Origin: Filimonas zeae
GTDB lineage: Bacteria > Bacteroidota > Bacteroidia > Chitinophagales > Chitinophagaceae
Reading direction: 5' to 3'
Assembly (NCBI RefSeq): GCF_014641615.1
Contig: NZ_BMIB01000004.1
Span: 930,001-994,000 of the forward strand
Length of the DNA stretch: 64,000 nucleotides
In this document: positions 35,817 through 44,392 of the stretch, piece after piece
How the letters are laid out: each line of letters starts with the position of its first letter
Position numbering within the stretch: position 1 is the stretch's first letter
Translations under genes and position numbers: made by a program
The notes under the pieces: generated by a model
The model's database searches: none
Seen by the model: only the letters and a program-made list of their open reading frames with translations
Told to the model about the DNA's origin: nothing

Positions 35817-36893
35817 ATGTCTGTACACTTCGAAACGCTTTGCATAAAAGATATTCGTAAAGAAACATCTGATTGTGTGTCTATTGCCTTTGAGATACCT
35901 GAAGCTTTACAAACTAAGTTTCAATATCAGCCCGGGCAGTATATTACCCTTCGCAGTTTCATTAACAATGAAGAAATAAGGCGCAGCTACAGTTTATGTA
36001 GCGCGCCTTTTGAAAAAGAATGGCGCATTGCCGTTAAAAAAACGCCCGGTGGCGTTTTTTCAGTTTACGCCAACAGCCAGTTACAGGCGGGTGTTAATCT
36101 GGAGGTAATGCCACCGCTGGGCAACTTTCACCCCCAGCTTACCCCAACCAATAAAAAGCGCTATGTATTTATAGCAGCCGGCAGTGGTATAACACCGGTT
36201 ATATCCATTATAAAAGCCGTATTACATACCGAGCCGGGTAGCGAATGCACACTGGTTTATGGCAACCGCAACCGGCATTCCATTATTTTCAGAGAAGAAC
36301 TGGAAGCGCTGAAGAATAAGTATATGAGCCGCTTCCGGCTTATTCATATACTAAGCCGCGAAATAACTGATGCCGCCATTAATACCGGCCGTATAGATGC
36401 AGACAAATGCAATGAGCTGTTTACCCGCGTAATAAGTACCCGGTCAGACGAGTTTTTTATATGCGGGCCTGAGCAAATGACATTATGTGTGCGTGAGTTT
36501 CTGCAGGCCAAAGGAGTAGATAACCAGCGTATTCACCTGGAACTGTTTACTGCCGGCCCCGCCGTTAAAACACCCCGCAACCCTGCACAGGAAGCTGATG
36601 AAGAAACACCCGGCAGCCAGGTAACACTTTGTGTAGATGGCAGAACGTTTGAGTTTACACTGCACCAGCATGGCGATAATATTCTGGATGCCGCCTTGCA
36701 CCATGGTATTGACCTGCCCTACAGCTGCAAAGCAGGCGTTTGCTGTACCTGCCGTGCCCGGCTGGTAGCAGGTGAAGTGGAAATGGAAGTGAACTATGCG
36801 CTGGAACCGGAAGAAACCAACCAGGGCTTTATATTAACCTGTCAGGCACACCCCAAAACAGAGAAGGTAATAATTGACTTTGATGCAAAATAA
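35817..36893 (+). CDS. paaE: PaaE-like FAD/NAD(P)H-ferredoxin reductase with C-terminal 2Fe-2S domain
   Basis: This 358-residue protein starts at MSVHFETLCIKDIRKETSDC (35817); an upstream TTG would add unrelated residues. The FAD domain has QYQPGQYITLR and RRSYSLCSAP (RxYS); the NAD(P) domain has AAGSGITPVISIIKAVL and FFICGPEQM; the plant-type ferredoxin domain has CKAGVCCTCRARLVAGEVEM and a final Cys in FILTCQAHP. This is the layout of PaaE, which feeds electrons to the PaaABCD phenylacetyl-CoA epoxidase. The paaA-D genes are not adjacent; rng follows in the opposite direction. It may still serve that enzyme from a distance or a different oxygenase. Confidence 0.85.
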   Translation: MSVHFETLCIKDIRKETSDCVSIAFEIPEALQTKFQYQPGQYITLRSFINNEEIRRSYSLCSAPFEKEWRIAVKKTPGGVFSVYANSQLQAGVNLEVMPPLGNFHPQLTPTNKKRYVFIAAGSGITPVISIIKAVLHTEPGSECTLVYGNRNRHSIIFREELEALKNKYMSRFRLIHILSREITDAAINTGRIDADKCNELFTRVISTRSDEFFICGPEQMTLCVREFLQAKGVDNQRIHLELFTAGPAVKTPRNPAQEADEETPGSQVTLCVDGRTFEFTLHQHGDNILDAALHHGIDLPYSCKAGVCCTCRARLVAGEVEMEVNYALEPEETNQGFILTCQAHPKTEKVIIDFDAK

Positions 36894-36896
36894 AAA

Positions 36897-36916
36897 CCGG
36901 CAGTTGTTACTGCCGG
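36897..36916 (-). terminator. terminator of rng
   Basis: CCGGCAGT and ACTGCCGG pair over eight bases around a TGTT loop. On the minus strand TTTTTATTTTG follows, while the plus strand lacks a T run, so it mainly serves rng, overlapping the end of the convergent paaE-like gene. Confidence 0.75.
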
Positions 36917-36938
36917 CTTATAATATTGTGCTTCACCT

Positions 36939-38489
36939 TTACAACTTAATTTCTTCCTCATTAGCGTCGAAGAAATGATATTCCGTAAGGTAATAGTCAT
37001 TATTAGGCTTAATGGTAATAGGCGTTTTGTACTTCTTGCGCCATTTTCTGCGGATAGAAGTAAACAACCCTTTGGTAAGGTGCGAATAAAGTATAGGGTG
37101 CACCGTAAGTGTAAGATTCTTGTGAGAGTGGGTAACCAGATAATGTAATCTCTTTTCAATATCATCTTCCAGTAACAGGGTGGGCGCCACTTTACCGGTG
37201 CCATTACAGCAGGGGCAGGTTTCGGTAGTATTGATAGAAACTTCGGGGCGCATACGCTGGCGGGTAATCTGCATTAACCCGAATTTGGAAATAGGCAATA
37301 CCGCGTGCTTCGCTCTGTCTGCACGCATAAACCCTTCCATGGCTTCCTGTAACTTCTTCTTGTTATCAGGCAGCTTCATATCAATAAAGTCCACCACTAT
37401 AATACCACCAATATCACGCAGCCTTAACTGGCGCGCAATTTCTTCGGCAGCCTCCATATTGGTTTCCAGCGCGTTTTCTTCCTGGTTATTGCTTACACTT
37501 TTATAACCGCTGTTTACGTCAATTACGTGCAGCGCTTCGGTATGCTCTATAATCAGGTAAGCGCCGCTGGGCAGGTTTACCGTTTTGCCAAAAGAAGATT
37601 TTACCTGCTTGGTAATACCATATGTATCAAAAATGGGAGAGCCATTGCTGTGGTGCACTACAATATCCGTTTTGTCAGCCGCTACCTTTTGCAGATAACT
37701 GCGGGTATCGTTGTAAATGTTTTTATCATTTACAACAATGCGGTTAAAGTCGGCATTCAGCAAATCGCGTAAAATGCTGGTGGTTTTATCCTGCTCGCTC
37801 ATTATTTTGGCGGGGGCAGCAGCACCTTTCAGGTTTTGCTGAATAGACTTCCACGTTTGCACCAGATCCAGCAGGTCTTCGTGTAACTCCGCAGTATTTT
37901 TTCCTTCAGCCGCGGTACGCACAATTACGCCAAAGTTTTTGGGCTTAATGGCTTCCACAATTTTATGGAGGCGCTTGCGCTCATCTGAAGAATGAATTTT
38001 TTTAGAAACGGCAACGATATCGTTAAAAGGAGTTACTACTACAAAACGGCCCGGCAGGGATATTTCGCAGCTTAAGCGTGGCCCTTTGGCGGCAATAGGC
38101 TCTTTCAGAATCTGCACCAGAATATTGGGCTTGCCACTCAATACTTCGTTGATTTTTCCCGTTTTAATAATCTCGGGCTCAATCTGGAATTTTGAGAAGT
38201 CTAAGCCTTCCGGCTCTTTAGCCACCATAGCGGCCTGGGTAAACTTCAGAATAGAACGTGCGTAGGGGCTGAGATCGGTGTAATGCAGGAAGGCATCTTT
38301 CTCAAATCCTACATCAACAAAGGCAGCGTTTAACCCGGGAATCAGTTTTTTTACCTTTCCCAGGTAAAGATCGCCAACAGCAAAGCTTGCGTCGGCTTTT
38401 TCGTTATGCAACTCTACCAGCTTTTTATCTTCAAGCAGGGCAATTTCCACCCCTGTAGAGCCTACATTTATGATAAGTTCTTTATTCAC
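36939..38489 (-). CDS. rng: ribonuclease E/G family endoribonuclease (RNase G)
   Basis: This 516-residue protein has an S1 RNA-binding domain at about 36-125 (GDLYLGKVKKLIPGLNAAFV, DVGFEKDAFLHYTDL). The RNase E/G catalytic core includes RDIGGIIVVDFIDMKLPDN (Mg-binding Asp residues) and the zinc-link TCPCCNGTGKV at about 418-428. It lacks the long C-terminal scaffold of RNase E, so it is of RNase G size. It processes rRNA and mRNA. It lies downstream of the HU, TPR and 30-residue basic protein genes on the same strand. A 12-base-pair hairpin stands about 160 bases before the start and could matter for self-control, as known for RNase E leaders. Confidence 0.95.
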   Translation of the reverse strand: MNKELIINVGSTGVEIALLEDKKLVELHNEKADASFAVGDLYLGKVKKLIPGLNAAFVDVGFEKDAFLHYTDLSPYARSILKFTQAAMVAKEPEGLDFSKFQIEPEIIKTGKINEVLSGKPNILVQILKEPIAAKGPRLSCEISLPGRFVVVTPFNDIVAVSKKIHSSDERKRLHKIVEAIKPKNFGVIVRTAAEGKNTAELHEDLLDLVQTWKSIQQNLKGAAAPAKIMSEQDKTTSILRDLLNADFNRIVVNDKNIYNDTRSYLQKVAADKTDIVVHHSNGSPIFDTYGITKQVKSSFGKTVNLPSGAYLIIEHTEALHVIDVNSGYKSVSNNQEENALETNMEAAEEIARQLRLRDIGGIIVVDFIDMKLPDNKKKLQEAMEGFMRADRAKHAVLPISKFGLMQITRQRMRPEVSINTTETCPCCNGTGKVAPTLLLEDDIEKRLHYLVTHSHKNLTLTVHPILYSHLTKGLFTSIRRKWRKKYKTPITIKPNNDYYLTEYHFFDANEEEIKL

Positions 38490-38647
38490 AACATAGCAAC
38501 TTTAAATTGTTTCCATAGCAATACCGTTCGCCGGTATGCAGCAAAATAATCAGCCAACAAAAATCCACAAAATCCAGCCACTTTTGGTCTGATAAGGAAA
38601 GGTAAAGTTGCGAGGCGGAAGTCAAGGAATAGCTGTCTGGTACTAGT

Positions 38648-38686
38648 TATTAATGCCGGATTGCCGGTAGCGCCCCGGCATTAATA
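38648..38686 (-). promoter_or_regulatory. 12-base-pair perfect inverted repeat between the basic protein gene and rng
   Basis: TATTAATGCCGG (38648-38659) and CCGGCATTAATA (38675-38686) pair perfectly around a 15-base loop. No T run follows on the minus strand, so it is not a typical terminator. It lies 24 bases after the stop of the small gene and 158 bases before rng. Confidence 0.5.
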
Positions 38687-38710
38687 GTATGACGACAGTA
38701 AGAAAGAAGA

Positions 38711-38803
38711 CTATTTCTTCTTCTTATGACGGTTTTTTCTCAGTCTTTTCTTGCGTTTGTGTGTCGCGATCTTATGACGTTTTCTCTTTTTACCACAAGG
38801 CAT
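38711..38803 (-). CDS. 30-residue Lys/Arg-rich protein (AURKAIP1/COX24-domain type, ribosome-associated)
   Basis: The frame from ATG at 38803 encodes 30 residues beginning MPCGKKRKRHKIATHKRKKR and ending in four Lys. More than half the residues are Lys, Arg or His. This matches the short protein found throughout Bacteroidota and annotated as AURKAIP1/COX24 domain-containing, which is thought to belong to the small ribosomal subunit. The call is from memory of the family. It is encoded between the TPR lipoprotein gene (40 bases after it) and rng, in a leftward block of housekeeping genes. Confidence 0.85.
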   Translation of the reverse strand: MPCGKKRKRHKIATHKRKKRLRKNRHKKKK

Positions 38804-38843
38804 ACTCAAATAAGTTTTTAGTTATACAAATTCAAATGAACAT

Positions 38844-39698
38844 TTATCGCTCAAGCGTTTTTATGCGCTCTGCTATATCTTTTTTTGCTTCCGGCAAAGG
38901 CACCACTTTCTGAATTTTCTTATACCAGATTACGGCGTTTACCTTATCTCCCTTTCTTTCATATGCTTCAGCCAGGTGAAACAACGCTTCCAGGTTGTCC
39001 GGTTGCTTATTTGCAATGATTGTAAAACGCTCAATGGCCTTATCAAACTGGCCACTTTTCATGCCACCCAACCCCAGAATCATTTGAGCGTATAAGTTGT
39101 CAGGATTTTTTTGTGCTACCTCTCTCACTTTCAGAATGCCCTCCATAGGGTTATCTGATACATTACCAAACATATAGCACGCTCCTAACCCCACTGTTAA
39201 TGAGTCGTTGGAAGGATTCAGCTTCAATGCCTGCTCAAACAATTCTTTCGCCTGCAATCCTAACCATTGCTGAATGGCCGGGCTCTCCTGCTCCGCCATC
39301 AGCTCGTCTAACAACAAATGGGCAGCAAAGGTGATGCTTTTTTCAGAATTTTCCAATTTAGCGGCCTGAGCATGGTAATAAAGCTCCAGAACATGTACGT
39401 GCACACTATCGCCCCAGAAGTGGGCCAGCTTACGGTAAGCCTCCATTTGTTGGGGTTGTGTACCGCCGGCAGCAACACTGCTCTCCAGCTGGGTAATGTA
39501 CTGTAATTGGGTAGTATTCAATGTTTTCTTAGCCTGGGCAAGCAGCGTGTCTGTAGTGATAACACGACTAGCCGGGGCGGCCCCGGCATCGCTGTTAGTA
39601 TTGGTTACGGACTTATTATCTTCAGAAGAACATCCCGAAAAAAACACAAGAACAAATAATACAAGCGTACCGCCTGTAATAAACAAAACTTTTTTCAT
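38844..39698 (-). CDS. TPR lipoprotein
   Basis: This 284-residue protein starts at ATG 39698 (a GTG at 39704 would add two residues). A lipoprotein signal peptide (KKVLFITGGTLVLFVLVFFSGC) is followed by a low-complexity linker and then TPR repeats at about 150-275 (LFEQALKLNPSNDSLTVGLG, YAQMILGLGGMKSGQFDKAI, LEALFHLAEAYERKGDKVNA). It is expected to be anchored in the membrane facing the periplasm, acting as a protein-binding scaffold. Its start is 10 bases after the HU gene, so the two are one operon. A protein of this kind is commonly found at this place beside HU in Bacteroidota; the function is unknown. Confidence 0.88.
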   Translation of the reverse strand: MKKVLFITGGTLVLFVLVFFSGCSSEDNKSVTNTNSDAGAAPASRVITTDTLLAQAKKTLNTTQLQYITQLESSVAAGGTQPQQMEAYRKLAHFWGDSVHVHVLELYYHAQAAKLENSEKSITFAAHLLLDELMAEQESPAIQQWLGLQAKELFEQALKLNPSNDSLTVGLGACYMFGNVSDNPMEGILKVREVAQKNPDNLYAQMILGLGGMKSGQFDKAIERFTIIANKQPDNLEALFHLAEAYERKGDKVNAVIWYKKIQKVVPLPEAKKDIAERIKTLER

Positions 39699-39708
39699 CC
39701 GCACGAAG

Positions 39709-39999
39709 TTACTCTTCCTTGCGCATTTGCTTCACCTCGTTAACGAATTCTTTAGAAGGCTTAAAGGCCGGAATAAAATGCTCCGGAATTTCAACTGCAA
39801 CGTTTTTCTTAATGTTACGGCCTATTTTAGCTGCCCGTTTCTTAGTGATAAAACTGCCGAATCCGCGGATATAAATGTTTTCTCCTTTGGAAAGGTTTTC
39901 CTTAATTTCTTTCAGCATGGTTTCCAAGGTTACTAAAACATCTACCTTAGGGATGCCCGTTTTATCTGAGATATTGTTGATCAGGTCGGACTTTCTCAT
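39709..39999 (-). CDS. HU/IHF-family DNA-binding protein
   Basis: This 96-residue histone-like protein has MRKSDLINNISDKTGIPKVD, then the saddle GENIYIRGFGSFITKKRAAK-I with the DNA-bending arm GRNIKKNVAVEIPEHFIPAF, and KPSKEFVNEV. The Pro at the arm tip seen in many HU proteins is replaced by Val-Glu around AVEIPEH, giving an IHF-like look. It is the first gene of the leftward block ending in rng, and is divergent from mutY with 121 bases between. Confidence 0.94.
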   Translation of the reverse strand: MRKSDLINNISDKTGIPKVDVLVTLETMLKEIKENLSKGENIYIRGFGSFITKKRAAKIGRNIKKNVAVEIPEHFIPAFKPSKEFVNEVKQMRKEE

Positions 40000-40120
40000 T
40001 TTGGTTCGTTTATTCTTGTTTAGTCGAATCTAAAATAAGACCAAAAACGCAGATATCGAAAGAAAAATGCAGATTTTTTAAAAGATGTTGGGGGTTGAAT
40101 GGCAAATATTTGGAATATTT

Positions 40121-41200
40121 ATGATGCTTTATAAGAAATTTACTGCCTCTTTAATGGAGTGGCACCTTACTCAAAACAACCGGCAGATGCCCTGGAAAGG
40201 GGAAAAAGATCCCTACAAAATCTGGTTAAGCGAGGTTATTTTGCAGCAAACACGCGTAGAACAGGGGCGTACGTATTACGAAAACTTCACCAGTAAATAC
40301 CCCACCGTTGCACAACTGGCAGCCGCCCCCGATGAGCAGGTATTTAAATTGTGGGAGGGATTGGGCTATTATAACCGTTGCAAAAATTTATTATTTACTG
40401 CCCGCACCATTGTAAATCAGTACAATGGCGTGTTTCCCGATACCTATACTGATATTGTAGCTCTCAAAGGCATTGGCCCGTACACAGCCGCCGCTATTGC
40501 ATCTTTTGCCTTTAACCTGCCTTATGCTGTAGTAGATGGTAACGTATACAGGGTACTAGCCCGCTTTTTTAATATAGACACGCCTACCGATAGCACAGAA
40601 GGCAAAGCACTGTTTACAGAACTGGCCAATGAAGTGCTGGATAAAAAAATGCCCGGCGCTTTTAACCAGGCTATTATGGATTTTGGAGCCACCATTTGCA
40701 AACCCATGGCCCCCGCCTGTTCCGTTTGTCCACTCCAAACCGCCTGTAATGCCCGCAAACATGGCCGGGTAAACATGCTGCCGGTAAAAAATAAAATACT
40801 GCAGAAGAAAACAAGGCATTTTACCTGGTTTATACTTAACGCACAAAATAAAACGCTGATACATAAACGCGGCGCAGGAGATATATGGGAAAACCTGCAT
40901 GAGTTTTACCTGGTAGAAAGTACCGAAAAAACCACGTGGACCAGAGCCGCTGTTGAACAATGGTGCCGCGATCAGTTGGGAGAGTCTGCACCCGACATAC
41001 TTTCTATCAGCGGCATTCTATCGCAACAGCTGACACATCAAACCATTAAAGCGCAGTTTATTGAGGTAAACCTGCCGCAGATACCCGCCCCCCTCAAAGA
41101 ATTTAACTGGGTAAGCCGCAGCCGTATGCAGGAGCTGGCCTTTCCCCGTCTGGTGAATATGTGGCTTGACCCTAAAAAAAGGGATAGTCTTTTGTTTTAA
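40121..41200 (+). CDS. mutY: A/G-specific adenine DNA glycosylase
   Basis: This 359-residue enzyme removes adenine opposite 8-oxoguanine. It has WLSEVILQQTRVEQGRTYYE, the helix-hairpin-helix LKGIGPYTAAAIASFAF at about 116-132 with catalytic Asp in YAVVDGNVYRVLARF, and the 4Fe-4S loop C-x6-C-x2-C-x5-C (CKPMAPACSVCPLQTAC) at about 191-207. The C-terminal NUDIX-like domain checks the opposite base. The ATG at 40121 gives the usual start; an in-frame ATG at 40085 would add 12 residues. It leads the mutY-ssb-gldE-gldD set, whose order is conserved in Bacteroidota. Confidence 0.95.
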   Translation: MMLYKKFTASLMEWHLTQNNRQMPWKGEKDPYKIWLSEVILQQTRVEQGRTYYENFTSKYPTVAQLAAAPDEQVFKLWEGLGYYNRCKNLLFTARTIVNQYNGVFPDTYTDIVALKGIGPYTAAAIASFAFNLPYAVVDGNVYRVLARFFNIDTPTDSTEGKALFTELANEVLDKKMPGAFNQAIMDFGATICKPMAPACSVCPLQTACNARKHGRVNMLPVKNKILQKKTRHFTWFILNAQNKTLIHKRGAGDIWENLHEFYLVESTEKTTWTRAAVEQWCRDQLGESAPDILSISGILSQQLTHQTIKAQFIEVNLPQIPAPLKEFNWVSRSRMQELAFPRLVNMWLDPKKRDSLLF

Positions 41201-41308
41201 ATGTTTCTGGCATGGATTTTTTCATAGTTTTTTCTTATTTTTCATTTAGAAACATATCTGAGACAACGTAACGTATTACAATAACAGGCGATTAATAAAC
41301 TCAATTGT

Positions 41309-41755
41309 ATGAGAGGAGTTAACAGAGTAATGCTGATAGGTAACCTGGGAAAAGATCCGGATGTACAGTACCTGGAAGGAAATATTGCAGTAGCCAAATT
41401 CCCGTTGGCTACAACAGAAACATATAAAGACAGAGCCGGCAAACTCATTTCGCAAACTGAATGGCATACCGTTGTATTATGGAGGGGCCTTGCCGAACTG
41501 GCGCAGAAATACCTGCACAAAGGCAGCCTTATTTATGTGGAAGGACGCCTGCGCACCCGCAGCTGGGAAGATAAAGACAACAACAAAAAATTCGCTACCG
41601 AAATAGTAGGCGACAACCTGATTATGCTGGATAAACGCAGCGATCATGGCGCTTACCCTTCTTCCGGAGTATCAGATCAGATAGAAGGCTTTAGTAATGA
41701 GGACATTCCACCTTCTTCACTGGGATCGGATCCGTCGGAGGGATTGCCATTTTAA
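41309..41755 (+). CDS. ssb: single-stranded DNA-binding protein
   Basis: This 148-residue protein has an OB fold at about 1-105 (MRGVNRVMLIGNLGKDPDVQ, KLISQTEWHTVVLWRGLAE, GSLIYVEGRLRTRSWEDKD) and a short linker with an acidic tip ending SEGLPF, equivalent to the DxPF protein-docking end of SSB. It lies between mutY and gldE and is part of replication and repair, with no sign of plasmid origin. Confidence 0.96.
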   Translation: MRGVNRVMLIGNLGKDPDVQYLEGNIAVAKFPLATTETYKDRAGKLISQTEWHTVVLWRGLAELAQKYLHKGSLIYVEGRLRTRSWEDKDNNKKFATEIVGDNLIMLDKRSDHGAYPSSGVSDQIEGFSNEDIPPSSLGSDPSEGLPF

Positions 41756-41756
41756 A

Positions 41757-41764
41757 TATCTTTG
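41757..41764 (+). promoter_or_regulatory. -7 promoter element for gldE
   Basis: TATCTTTG fits TAnnTTTG just after the ssb stop and ends 19 bases before the gldE start. A TTG at the right -33 distance is missing, so the site is a candidate only. Confidence 0.4.
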
Positions 41765-41783
41765 TACGTTCTAAAACATACAC

Positions 41784-43124
41784 ATGGTGGCTGTTCCGCT
41801 GACTGTTACATCGTTTTTTCGTACCGGATGGATACTGGCAGCCCACATAGACACACAGGCTACTACCGTATTGGTAATACTGCTGGTGTTGCTGCTGGGC
41901 TTTTCCTTTGCTATTTCAGGCGCTGAAGTTGCTTTTTTTTCGCTTACAGGTAAAGACATTAATCTGCTTAAAACCAAGCAGCAACCGTCGTATAAACGTA
42001 TTATAGACCTGCTGGAAAACCCACGCCAGTTGCTGGCCAGTTTTATTATATCTAACTGTATAGCCAATATTGCCATCATTATCATAACCAATATTCTTAT
42101 TGATGATCTGGTAATACTGGATCATGAACTGGTTTGGGTGCACTTTTTAATTAAAATAGCATCTGTTACCTTGTTACTGCTGTTATTTTGCGAGGTTATG
42201 CCCAAAGTAATGGCCACCCAAAACAACATACGTTTTGCTAAAGACGTGGGCTTTCTGGTAGAAACCACCGGTTATGCAGTAAACTGGCTGTCTAATATTG
42301 CTATTAAGTACCTGAACATTACCGACCATAAGCTTACTGACAGAAACGATTACGCCATGCAGGAGCTGGATGAGGCTATTGACAAAAGCTCAGGCGAAGC
42401 CACTTCTGAAAAAGAAAAAAGCATATTAAAGGGCATTGCCAAGTTTGGTAACATTACCGTAAAGCAGGTAATGAAAACCCGTATAGATGTAAGCGGTATT
42501 GAACTCAACACCAGCTTTCAGGCACTGATTGCACAGGTAGAAGACCTGCACTACAGCCGCCTGCCCGTTTACAAAGAAAATCTGGATGAGGTTACCGGTA
42601 TTATCAATACTAAAGACCTGCTGCCCTATCTGGACAGCCCGGCCGATTTTGACTGGCATTTTCTGATGCGTCAGCCGCTGTTTGTACACGAACAGAAAAT
42701 GATTGAAGACCTGCTGAAAGAATTTCAGGCCAAACGCATTCACATAGCCGTAGTAGTAGATGAATTCGGAGGCACCAGTGGTATTGTAACGCTGGAAGAT
42801 ATTCTGGAAGAGGTAATCGGCGATATTAAGGATGAATTTGATGAGGAGGAAGAAGCCGCCTTTACTAAAATAGACGACCGCACTTATATTTTCGACGGCA
42901 AAACCATGATTTACGATGTATGTAAAGCCCTGGCGCTGCCCCTTACCACTTTTGACCAGGTAAAAGGCGATAGCGACTCCCTTGCGGGTCTGGTATTGGA
43001 ACTGGCAGGAGAAATACCTAAACAGGGACAGGTAATTAACAGCGGCGATTTTGATTTTACCGTAATGCAGATAGAGAAAAACAGGCTACAGAAAGTGAAA
43101 GTGGCCATACGCCCTGTGGTGTAA
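41784..43124 (+). CDS. gldE: GldE, gliding motility-associated CNNM/CBS membrane protein
   Basis: This 446-residue protein has an N-terminal CNNM (DUF21) domain with about three to four membrane helices (TTVLVILLVLLLGFSFAISG, LLASFIISNCIANIAIIIIT, ASVTLLLLLFCEVMPKVMAT), two CBS domains at about 215-335 (VMKTRIDVSGIELNTSFQAL, IAVVVDEFGGTSGIVTLEDI) and a CorC/HlyC C-terminal domain at about 350-435. Proteins of this layout include Mg2+/Co2+ efflux factors. In Flavobacterium gldE lies before gldD, overlapping in role with GldD, and the same order is seen here with a 24-base gap, which supports the name. Confidence 0.9.
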   Translation: MVAVPLTVTSFFRTGWILAAHIDTQATTVLVILLVLLLGFSFAISGAEVAFFSLTGKDINLLKTKQQPSYKRIIDLLENPRQLLASFIISNCIANIAIIIITNILIDDLVILDHELVWVHFLIKIASVTLLLLLFCEVMPKVMATQNNIRFAKDVGFLVETTGYAVNWLSNIAIKYLNITDHKLTDRNDYAMQELDEAIDKSSGEATSEKEKSILKGIAKFGNITVKQVMKTRIDVSGIELNTSFQALIAQVEDLHYSRLPVYKENLDEVTGIINTKDLLPYLDSPADFDWHFLMRQPLFVHEQKMIEDLLKEFQAKRIHIAVVVDEFGGTSGIVTLEDILEEVIGDIKDEFDEEEEAAFTKIDDRTYIFDGKTMIYDVCKALALPLTTFDQVKGDSDSLAGLVLELAGEIPKQGQVINSGDFDFTVMQIEKNRLQKVKVAIRPVV

Positions 43125-43148
43125 TGCGCTTTCCCTTAGTTTTACACC

Positions 43149-43730
43149 ATGAAATTTTTGTCAGTTGTTCTGGTAGCTGTAATGGCTTTATGGAGTTGCA
43201 ATTCCCCTTATACGCCCAGGCCCAAAGGCTATTTTAAAATAGATTTTCCGGCCAAAACCTATAAGACGTTCAACGAACCCGGCTACCCCTACTCTTTTGA
43301 ATATCCCGCTTACGCACAAATATCCAGAGATACTTCGTTTTTCGGGGCTGCCCCGGAAAATCCGTGGTGGGTAAATATTGACTTTCCGCAGTTTAACAGC
43401 AGGCTGTATGTGAGTTACAAAACCATAGGCAGCTACCAGCTGGAAAAGCTGATAGGCGATGCTTTTAATATGACGGGCAAACACACCGTAAAAGCCAATT
43501 CTATTGATGATTCGCTGATGGTTACCCCCAATAATATTCACGGTATGTTTTTTAAAGTGGGGGGCGATGTAGCCACAGCCAACCAGTTTTTTCTTACCGA
43601 CTCCACCCGTCATTTTTTGCGTGGTGCGCTGTATTTTGATGCCACGCCTAACCAGGATTCGCTGCTGCCGGTAAACAACTTTCTGGTAGATGACATGCGG
43701 CACATGATAAATACCTTCCGCTGGAAATAA
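43149..43730 (+). CDS. gldD: GldD, gliding motility lipoprotein
   Basis: This 193-residue protein has a lipoprotein signal peptide with lipidated Cys at about 17 (LVAVMALWSC), then the GldD start YTPRPKGYFKIDFPAKTYKT and YPYSFEYPAYAQISRD, and conserved NPWWVNIDFPQFNSRLYVSY. GldD is needed for gliding and for type IX secretion function in Flavobacterium. It directly follows gldE. Downstream comes a DUF3109 gene 14 bases away. Confidence 0.93.
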   Translation: MKFLSVVLVAVMALWSCNSPYTPRPKGYFKIDFPAKTYKTFNEPGYPYSFEYPAYAQISRDTSFFGAAPENPWWVNIDFPQFNSRLYVSYKTIGSYQLEKLIGDAFNMTGKHTVKANSIDDSLMVTPNNIHGMFFKVGGDVATANQFFLTDSTRHFLRGALYFDATPNQDSLLPVNNFLVDDMRHMINTFRWK

Positions 43731-43744
43731 ACTACCTTTGCCCC

Positions 43745-44335
43745 ATGATAGCGATAGATAATGTACTGATCAGTGATGAGGTGGTAGAGGAGCAGTTTGT
43801 ATGCGATCTTACCAGGTGTAAAGGAGGCTGCTGCGAAGATGGCGACGCCGGTGCTCCGCTGTTACAGAGCGAGCTGGATTATCTGAAAGATTATTACGAT
43901 GTGGTTTTGCCATACATGACGCCGGAAGGTATTTCGGAGAACGAAAAACAGGGCAAATTCATTTACGATAAACATTTTGGCTGGGTAACCCCTACCATTA
44001 AAGGTGAAATGTGCACCTACGCCTTCCGCGACACCGAAGGGGTTATTAAATGCGGCATTGAGCAGGCTTACCTGGATGGCAAAATTCCCTGGAAAAAGCC
44101 CATCAGCTGTCACCTGTTTCCCATTAAAATAAGCCATAGCGAGGTGGATCCTTCTATGGAGTACATGAACTACGAGCCGCGGGAAGACCTTTGCAAGGCC
44201 GCCTGCAAACTGGGTAAAAAGCTGAAGGTTCCGGCTTATGTTTTTTTGAAAGAAGCCATTACACGCCATTACGGTGAGGAGTTTTACCAAACGCTGGACC
44301 AGACTGCCCAGTATATGAAAGAACAAAAAGCGTAA
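43745..44335 (+). CDS. DUF3109 family protein
   Basis: This 196-residue protein is rich in conserved Cys: FVCDLTRCKGGCCEDGDAGA near the start, then MCTYAFRDTEGVIKCGIEQA, ISCHLFPIKI and LCKAACKLG. Nine or so Cys in this pattern point to a metal or Fe-S centre. Its function is unknown. A TACCTTTG element (43733-43740) ends four bases before the ATG, so the gene could have its own leaderless message. A terminator at 44348-44373 ends it. Confidence 0.9.
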   Translation: MIAIDNVLISDEVVEEQFVCDLTRCKGGCCEDGDAGAPLLQSELDYLKDYYDVVLPYMTPEGISENEKQGKFIYDKHFGWVTPTIKGEMCTYAFRDTEGVIKCGIEQAYLDGKIPWKKPISCHLFPIKISHSEVDPSMEYMNYEPREDLCKAACKLGKKLKVPAYVFLKEAITRHYGEEFYQTLDQTAQYMKEQKA

Positions 44336-44347
44336 CCACCGCCAAAA

Positions 44348-44373
44348 CCGGAACTACTTTTGCACAGTTCCGG
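44348..44373 (+). terminator. terminator after the DUF3109 gene, with a promoter element in its loop
   Basis: CCGGAACT and AGTTCCGG pair perfectly over eight bases around a 10-base loop, followed by CTTTTAC on the plus strand. The end of the first arm and the loop contain TACTTTTG (44355-44362), matching the -7 form TAnnTTTG for the lutB gene 31 bases on. Confidence 0.6.
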
Positions 44374-44392
44374 CTTTTACCAAACGAAACAT

